This document shows positions 7,035 to 11,276 of a stretch of 11,276 nucleotides of DNA, piece after piece (within the stretch, counting starts at the first letter, position 1; every line of letters begins with the position of its first letter). This DNA is from an uncultured Asticcacaulis sp. (GTDB taxonomy: Bacteria; Pseudomonadota; Alphaproteobacteria; Caulobacterales; Caulobacteraceae). Location of the stretch: positions 1-11,276 of the forward strand of contig CAMLPZ010000131.1 of the NCBI GenBank assembly GCA_946482045.1. Direction: 5' to 3'. A program made the position numbers and the translations under genes. The notes under the pieces were generated by a model, which saw only the letters and a program-made list of their open reading frames with translations, ran no database searches and was not told the DNA's origin.

Positions 7035-7063
7035 TTGGCAAGCCGTCCCTGCCAACGTATGAT
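7035..7063 (+). promoter_or_regulatory. Near-consensus promoter for the GH16 gene with an embedded palindrome
   Basis: TTGGCA (7035-7040), a 17-nt spacer, and TATGAT (7058-7063) form a good housekeeping-sigma promoter with a predicted start near 7070. TTGGCA is also the left arm of a perfect inverted repeat with TGCCAA (7050-7055) across 9 nt, so a repressor bound there would cover the -35 and spacer. The -10 overlaps the in-frame ATG at 7059, which argues that translation begins at 7095. By symmetry the site could also affect the divergent antiporter gene, although I see no equally good minus-strand -10. Confidence 0.6.
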
Positions 7064-7094
7064 TCGCTTATGCAATCTAAGCAGGGCGGCGCAC

Positions 7095-7967
7095 ATGACA
7101 AGACATTGGATCATCGCTGGCGCAGGTATTTTGGCCGCTTGCGCTGCTGGTTTGCTGTTGGTCACCAGGACAGAGGCAACCTCCGAGCGCCGCCAGGCAT
7201 CTATCGCGCCGCCTCGCGTTGTCCCAGGCGCCGGCTACAGACTGGTCTGGACGGATGAGTTCGACGCCGGTGCTATGCCTGATCCCGCCAAATGGGACTA
7301 CGATATCAGCCGCAATAAGGACGGCTGGTGGAACAACGAAGCCCAGTACTATGCCTTTGCCCGTCCTGAAAACAGCCGCATCGAGGACGGTAAGCTGGTC
7401 ATCGAAGCGCGTCGCGATGACGTGTCTGGGTTTGCCGATTTTGGCGGCCAGAAATACTCCTCGGCGCGGCTGGTGACGCGCGGCCGGGCCGAATGGACCT
7501 ACGGATTCTTCGACATCCGTGCCAAGCTGCCGTGCGGACGCGGTCATTGGCCGGCCATCTGGATGCTGGGCACCGGCCAGTGGCCCGACACGGGCGAAAT
7601 CGACATCATGGAATCGGTCGGTTTCGAACCGACGACCATCTACGGCACAGCCCATTCGCGCCACACCGTCGATACGAAATCCCCAAAGGGCGGGGAGATC
7701 GAAGTTCGGACGCTCTGCACTGAGTTTCATAATTATCAACTCGACTGGCGCCCCGACAGCCTGACCTGGCTGGTCGACGGTAAGCCCTACTACCGGCTGG
7801 ACAAACCCGGGAACGCCGACTGGAAAACCTGGCCTTATGATACCCCCCAATACCTGCTGCTCAATGTGGCGATCGGCGGCGCCTGGGGCGGACAGCAAGG
7901 CATCGATGACACAGCCTTCCCTGCGCGGATGGAGGTCGATTATGTGCGCGTCTGGCAAAAGCAGTGA
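7095..7967 (+). CDS. Glycoside hydrolase family 16 protein (laminarinase-like beta-glucanase)
   Basis: Retaining beta-glucan hydrolase of 290 residues, probably acting outside the cytoplasm on beta-1,3- or mixed beta-1,3/1,4-glucans. The N-terminus MTRHWIIAG, followed by a hydrophobic stretch to about residue 23, is an export signal. LAAC (13-16) fits a lipobox with Cys16, but the hydrophobic run continues past it, so an uncleaved anchor or ordinary signal peptide is also possible. The catalytic domain (about 48-288) has the GH16 core EIDIME (168-173) with nucleophile Glu168, Asp170 and acid/base Glu173, plus GHWPAIWML (150-158) and LLLNVAIGGAWGG (254-266), typical of bacterial laminarinases. 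The ATG at 7095 has AGGG 8 nt upstream; an in-frame ATG at 7059 is rejected because it sits in the predicted -10. The N-formylglutamate amidohydrolase gene follows closely, but no glucan transporter is nearby. Confidence 0.92.
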   Translation: MTRHWIIAGAGILAACAAGLLLVTRTEATSERRQASIAPPRVVPGAGYRLVWTDEFDAGAMPDPAKWDYDISRNKDGWWNNEAQYYAFARPENSRIEDGKLVIEARRDDVSGFADFGGQKYSSARLVTRGRAEWTYGFFDIRAKLPCGRGHWPAIWMLGTGQWPDTGEIDIMESVGFEPTTIYGTAHSRHTVDTKSPKGGEIEVRTLCTEFHNYQLDWRPDSLTWLVDGKPYYRLDKPGNADWKTWPYDTPQYLLLNVAIGGAWGGQQGIDDTAFPARMEVDYVRVWQKQ

Positions 7968-7994
7968 TTGACAGACAGTCGCGCTATCGTCTCA

Positions 7995-8825
7995 ATGGCA
8001 ACCATGCAGGTCCACCGTCAGATCACGGATGAAATCGCCCTGTTCGACTTTGTCGAAGGGCCCGGCCCGCTTGTCGTTTCCGCACCGCACGTCGGCACCC
8101 ATATCCCGCCCTATCTCGCCGGCCAGTTCAACGCCACCGGCCTGGGCGTTCATGAGACTGACTATCACGTCCACCGCCTGTTCGACTTTGCGCATGATCT
8201 CGGCGCCTCGACGCTGTTCGCCACGCATTCGCGCTATGTCATCGACCTTAACCGTGCGCCCGACAATGCCAGCCTCTATCCCGGCAAGTTCGAGACCGAT
8301 CTCTGCCCATTGAGCGATTTCGACCGCCGCCCGATCTACGCGCACACGACGCCCGATGCTGTAGAAGTCGTCCGACGACGCGACGTCTACTGGCGGCCCT
8401 ATCACGAGCAATTGCGGGCCACGCTCGATGCTGCCGTCGCCCGCCACGGCTATGCGCTCTTGATTGACGCCCATTCGATCCGGCCATCGATCCCCGACCT
8501 GTTCGAAGGCCGCCTGCCCGATCTCAATTTCGGCCTTAACGACGGCCGGTCGGCCTCGCCTGCCCTGGCTGAGATCATTCGCCACTGGGGCGAAACCGAA
8601 AGCCGCTACAGTCACGTCATCGACGGCCGCTTCAAGGGCGGCTACACCACTCGCCATTACGGCCAGCCTGCACAAGGCATCCACGCCATACAGATCGAAA
8701 TTGTTCAGGACACCTACTTGAACATGGCCACGCCACACCTGTATGACGCAGGTCTCGCAGGCCCCTTGAGTCACGCGCTTCGGCCGCTCGTCGAAGCCCT
8801 GCTCGAAGCCCTGCCAAATACTTAG
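7995..8825 (+). CDS. N-formylglutamate amidohydrolase family protein
   Basis: Zinc-dependent hydrolase related to HutG, which converts N-formylglutamate to glutamate and formate at the end of one histidine degradation route. Numbering from the ATG at 7995 gives 276 residues, the normal size. Visible family blocks: [10 protein letters not shown] (29-38), HETDYHVH (53-60), DLNR (84-87), DAHS (158-161) with likely metal ligands, and GGYTTRHYG (215-223). The start is uncertain: TTG at 7968, ATG at 7995 and ATG at 8004 are in frame and none has a clear ribosome site; 7995 is a compromise. It begins 27 nt after the GH16 stop, so the two may share a transcript although their functions are unrelated. 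No other histidine-utilisation genes are in the window, so the true substrate may be a different N-formyl or N-acyl amino acid. Confidence 0.87.
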   Translation: MATMQVHRQITDEIALFDFVEGPGPLVVSAPHVGTHIPPYLAGQFNATGLGVHETDYHVHRLFDFAHDLGASTLFATHSRYVIDLNRAPDNASLYPGKFETDLCPLSDFDRRPIYAHTTPDAVEVVRRRDVYWRPYHEQLRATLDAAVARHGYALLIDAHSIRPSIPDLFEGRLPDLNFGLNDGRSASPALAEIIRHWGETESRYSHVIDGRFKGGYTTRHYGQPAQGIHAIQIEIVQDTYLNMATPHLYDAGLAGPLSHALRPLVEALLEALPNT

Positions 8826-8832
8826 TTTCAAC

Positions 8833-8876
8833 GCGCATTTTTATCCAAAACCGCTTCACAACGTTTTGGAATGCGC
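8833..8876 (+). promoter_or_regulatory. Bulged stem-loop in the folD leader
   Basis: GCGCAT (8833-8838) pairs with ATGCGC (8871-8876), and TCCAAAAC (8844-8851) pairs with GTTTTGGA (8863-8870). The right arms abut, while the left arms are separated by TTTTA. This gives a 14-bp interrupted stem with a 5-nt bulge and an 11-nt loop. It starts 8 nt after the upstream stop and ends 8 nt before the folD ribosome site. No T-tract follows on the plus strand, so it is more likely a leader hairpin, RNA-processing site or protein-binding palindrome than a terminator. Confidence 0.55.
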
Positions 8877-8893
8877 TCGATTTCGGAGGACAG

Positions 8894-9829
8894 ATGTCCG
8901 CCCTTTCCAACGCCCTCCACAACCGCGGCCACATCATCGATGGCGCCGGCTATGCCGCAAGCCTTCGGACCCGCCTGGCGCAGCACGTCGCCGACCTCAA
9001 GGCTCAACATCCAACGCCGCCATGCCTGGTGGTCGTCATTGTCGGTGAAGATCCAGCCAGCCAGATCTACGTCAAGAACAAGGGCGAGCAGACCATGGCG
9101 ATTGGCATGGAATCGCGCACCATTCGTCTGCCCGACACGACATCGGAATCGGAACTGCTGACGCTGATTGCCGAGCTGAACCACGACCCGGTCGTGAACG
9201 GCATCCTGGTCCAGTTGCCCTTGCCCAGGCACATGTCGTCGCTGAAGGTCATCGACGCCATCGACCCGATGAAGGACGTCGACGGTTTCCACGTCTCGAA
9301 CGCCGGCAAGCTGGCCGTGGGCCTCGACGGCATCGTGCCGTGCACGCCGCTGGGTTCGCTGATGCTGCTGAAGGACGCCGCCGCAAGGTTCGGCGACACC
9401 CTGGCCGGCAAGAACGCCGTGATCGTCGGCCGCTCGAACATCGTCGGCAAGCCGATGGCGCAACTGCTGCTGGCCCAGGATTGCACCGTCACCATTGCCC
9501 ATTCCAAGACGAAGGACCTGGCCGAGGCCTGCCGCTCGGCCGACATACTGGTGGCCGCCGTCGGCCGCGCCCACTTCATCCAGGGCGACTGGGTCAAGGA
9601 CGGCGCCTATGTGATAGATGTCGGCATCAACCGCATCACGGTCGAGACGCCAGATGGCCCCAAGTCCAAGGTCGTCGGCGATGTCGATTTCGACGCCGCC
9701 AAGGATCGCGCCCTGGCCATCACGCCAGTGCCGAAAGGCGTCGGGCCCATGACGATCGCCTGCCTGCTCAACAATACGCTGAAAGCGTTCTGTTTGCAGA
9801 ACCACCTGCCGGTGCCGGAAGGCGTCTGA
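8894..9829 (+). CDS. folD: Bifunctional methylenetetrahydrofolate dehydrogenase / methenyltetrahydrofolate cyclohydrolase
   Basis: Cytosolic enzyme that interconverts 5,10-methylene-, 5,10-methenyl- and 10-formyl-tetrahydrofolate using NADP+, supplying one-carbon units for purines and formyl-methionine. It is complete at 311 residues, slightly longer than the roughly 290 of E. coli FolD because of N- and C-terminal extensions. Motifs in order: IYVKNK (58-63), carrying the Tyr59 and catalytic Lys63 pair; VQLPLP (106-111); KDVDGFH (127-133); PCTPLG (149-154); the NADP-binding [10 protein letters not shown] (178-187); and the signature [11 protein letters not shown] (277-287). A strong GGAGG site ends 4 nt before the ATG. 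It follows the formylglutamate hydrolase, whose family releases formate, by 68 nt; formate can feed the folate pool only through an additional ligase not seen here. Confidence 0.98.
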   Translation: MSALSNALHNRGHIIDGAGYAASLRTRLAQHVADLKAQHPTPPCLVVVIVGEDPASQIYVKNKGEQTMAIGMESRTIRLPDTTSESELLTLIAELNHDPVVNGILVQLPLPRHMSSLKVIDAIDPMKDVDGFHVSNAGKLAVGLDGIVPCTPLGSLMLLKDAAARFGDTLAGKNAVIVGRSNIVGKPMAQLLLAQDCTVTIAHSKTKDLAEACRSADILVAAVGRAHFIQGDWVKDGAYVIDVGINRITVETPDGPKSKVVGDVDFDAAKDRALAITPVPKGVGPMTIACLLNNTLKAFCLQNHLPVPEGV

Positions 9830-9830
9830 C

Positions 9831-11054
9831 ATGGCCGGAGTGGTCATCATCGGTGCCGGCCATGCCGGCGGGGCGGCGGCAGGTTTGCTGCGTCAGTACG
9901 GCTTCGAGGGCGACATTACCCTGATCGGCGAGGAGCCCTACCTGCCTTATCAGCGCCCACCTTTATCCAAGGCCTGGCTCAAGGGCGAGGCCTCGCTGGA
10001 AGACCTGTATCTGCGCGGTGAGAATTTTTATGCTGATCAGCGTGTTACGGCACGTTTGAACACGCGGTGCTACACGATCGATCGTGCTGCGAAGAGCGTC
10101 ACCGTCGCCTCTGGCGATCATATTGCCTATGACCATCTGATCATTGCCACCGGCTCCAAGGCGCGGCCCTTCCCGGCCAAGGGCGTCGAACTTGTGCCGC
10201 ACCACCTCCTGCGGACGCTCGACGACGCCGAGCGTCTCAAGGCGGTGCTGGCGCCCGGCCGTCGCATTGGCCTGATCGGCGCCGGCTATGTTGGTCTCGA
10301 AGTCGCTGCCTCCGCCCGTTACCTCGGTTGCGAGGTAACGGTCTTTGAGCGCGAAGCCCGCATCCTGGCGCGTGTCGCGTCCGAGGCCCTGTCCAGCTTC
10401 TTCACCACGACCCACACCGCGCACGGCGTGAAGCTCATCACCGGCGCCCATGTCAGCGAACTGAGCCTCGGCGAGGGCGATAGAAAGGTCGTCCATCTCG
10501 CGGACGGTACGCAACACGAATTCGACCTGCTGCTTGTCGGCATCGGCGCGCTTCCCGCCGATGATCTGGCGGTCGCGGCCGGGCTTGAGACCGGCAATGG
10601 CATTATCGTCGACGAACAGGCGCGAACCTCTGATCCCGCCATCTTCGCCATAGGTGACGTGACCTCGCGCACCCTCCCCTTTTATGAGGGCAGGTTTCGC
10701 CTCGAAAGCGTGCCCAACGCGCTCGAACAGGCCAAGCAGGCGGCCGCCGCCATCACCGGCTTCAAGCCCCCCGTGATAGAGACGCCATGGTTCTGGTCGG
10801 ATCAATATGATCACAAGCTCCAGATCGCCGGCCTGGCCATACCAGGCACGACGCCGACCCTTCGTGGCGATCCTGCCTCGGGCGCTTTCAGCGTCTTCCA
10901 CCTCGATGGCGACGGCCGCCTGCGCTCAGCCGAATGCGTCACACGCCCGGCCGATTTCATGGCCGCCAAGCTGCTGATTTCGAAGGGAAAGACGGGTCTG
11001 GATGCGGGTGTCCTTGCCGATCCCGACGCGCCCTTGAAACCCCTGCTGCAATAA
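9831..11054 (+). CDS. FAD-dependent NAD(P)H:ferredoxin reductase-type flavoprotein
   Basis: A 407-residue pyridine-nucleotide oxidoreductase of the group that includes putidaredoxin and rhodocoxin reductases, which pass electrons from NAD(P)H via FAD to a small iron-sulfur protein. Seen: the N-terminal FAD motif GAGHAG (8-13), RPPLSK (42-47), ATGSKARP (106-113), a second nucleotide-binding motif IGAGYVGLE (149-157) with Glu173 at the end of the next strand (suggesting NADH), AIGDV (273-277), and PWFWSDQYDHKLQIAGL (319-335) at the start of the C-terminal domain. It lacks the redox Cys pair of disulfide reductases. The ATG lies 1 nt after the folD stop, with GGAAGG inside the end of folD, so translation is probably coupled. 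No ferredoxin, Rieske oxygenase or P450 gene is nearby, so its electron acceptor is unknown. Confidence 0.9.
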   Translation: MAGVVIIGAGHAGGAAAGLLRQYGFEGDITLIGEEPYLPYQRPPLSKAWLKGEASLEDLYLRGENFYADQRVTARLNTRCYTIDRAAKSVTVASGDHIAYDHLIIATGSKARPFPAKGVELVPHHLLRTLDDAERLKAVLAPGRRIGLIGAGYVGLEVAASARYLGCEVTVFEREARILARVASEALSSFFTTTHTAHGVKLITGAHVSELSLGEGDRKVVHLADGTQHEFDLLLVGIGALPADDLAVAAGLETGNGIIVDEQARTSDPAIFAIGDVTSRTLPFYEGRFRLESVPNALEQAKQAAAAITGFKPPVIETPWFWSDQYDHKLQIAGLAIPGTTPTLRGDPASGAFSVFHLDGDGRLRSAECVTRPADFMAAKLLISKGKTGLDAGVLADPDAPLKPLLQ

Positions 11055-11135
11055 CCGTTTGCAACGCAGCAATTATCGCGTGACAGGCGTGCCGCTTTCA
11101 GCTTAGGTGCCTGAAATCGTGCATTGGAGACCGAT

Positions 11136-11276
11136 ATGCCCGACACCGATTTCAAACCCATTTCCAAAGTATGGCCCGACGTCAGGACTGCGCTCGAAGG
11201 CCTGACGTTTGACGGCATGACCGTCATGTCCGGCGGCTTCGGCCTGTGCGGCATCCCGGAAAACCTGATCGCGGCC
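11136..11276 (+). CDS. CoA-transferase subunit A (SCOT type), N-terminal fragment
   Basis: The first 47 codons of a 3-oxoacid CoA-transferase alpha subunit, cut by the right edge. MSGGFGLCGIPENLI (31-45) is the glycine-rich family signature. Such enzymes move CoA between succinyl-CoA and acetoacetate or 3-oxoadipate; the fragment is too short to say which. GGAGA (11126-11130) lies 5 nt before the ATG, a good ribosome site. It is 81 nt downstream of the flavoprotein on the same strand. A beta subunit is expected just beyond the window. Confidence 0.9.
   Translation, partial: MPDTDFKPISKVWPDVRTALEGLTFDGMTVMSGGFGLCGIPENLIAA

Noticed and set aside
7077..8831. Two long minus-strand frames opposite the GH16 and formylglutamate hydrolase genes (7077-7958 and 7992-8831)
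   Set aside because: Both are shadows of well-supported plus-strand genes; their products lack motifs or a ribosome site.
8828..9850. A 340-codon open frame on the minus strand opposite folD
   Set aside because: It mirrors folD, whose motifs are unmistakable; the product is low-complexity (Asp-, Gln-, Arg- and His-rich) with no recognisable domain. Long antisense frames are expected in GC-rich coding DNA.
9963..10901. A 312-codon open frame opposite the ferredoxin-reductase-type gene
   Set aside because: Same reason: it is antisense to a clear flavoprotein and has no recognisable motifs.
11055..11135. Terminator between the flavoprotein and the CoA transferase
   Set aside because: CAGGC (11084-11088) and GCCTG (11109-11113) are complementary, but the stem is 5 bp with a 20-nt loop and no T-tract.

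Overview
The window is a GC-rich stretch of bacterial chromosome. The gene set (plant/cyanobacterial-type glutathione reductase, SCOT-type CoA transferase, KefB/C-like antiporter, DUF6766 protein) and the protein sequences suggest an alphaproteobacterium, most likely of the Caulobacterales. That placement is inferred from protein character; there is no rRNA here to confirm it. Nearly all the DNA is conserved chromosomal gene content. No phage, insertion sequence, CRISPR array, toxin-antitoxin pair or secondary-metabolite cluster is visible.

Left arm (1-2816, minus strand): a gene run reading glmU, rpiA, gor. glmU makes UDP-GlcNAc for the envelope. rpiA overlaps it by 4 bp (ATGA) and serves the pentose phosphate pathway. 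gor (glutathione reductase) is cut by the window edge. Between rpiA and gor lies a striking inverted repeat with 28-nt arms. Divergent from glmU, on the plus strand, are a phosphoglycolate-phosphatase-like HAD gene (gph) and a tRNA-Val(CAC) with encoded CCA, its own plausible promoter and an intrinsic terminator whose stem begins inside the CCA end.

Middle (3710-7010): a 313-nt gene-free stretch follows the tRNA and is rich in inverted and direct repeats. Next comes a DUF1275 (YoaK-type) membrane protein on the plus strand. Convergent to it is a minus-strand pair: a large KefB/KefC-like CPA2 antiporter with a C-terminal nucleotide-binding RCK domain, followed by a small two-helix DUF6766 membrane protein.

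Right arm (7011-11276, plus strand): a near-consensus promoter with an embedded symmetric operator-like sequence drives a GH16 laminarinase-like enzyme with a lipoprotein or anchor-type N-terminus. It is followed by an N-formylglutamate amidohydrolase family protein, then folD (preceded by a strong bulged hairpin), a ferredoxin-reductase-type flavoprotein starting 1 nt after folD, and the start of a CoA-transferase alpha subunit.

The genes fall into small functional groups: sugar phosphate and envelope precursors, glutathione redox with potassium/proton exchange, and one-carbon metabolism. They do not form one novel system. The most interesting material is in the intergenic DNA, where several well-formed inverted repeats are not explained by the genes.
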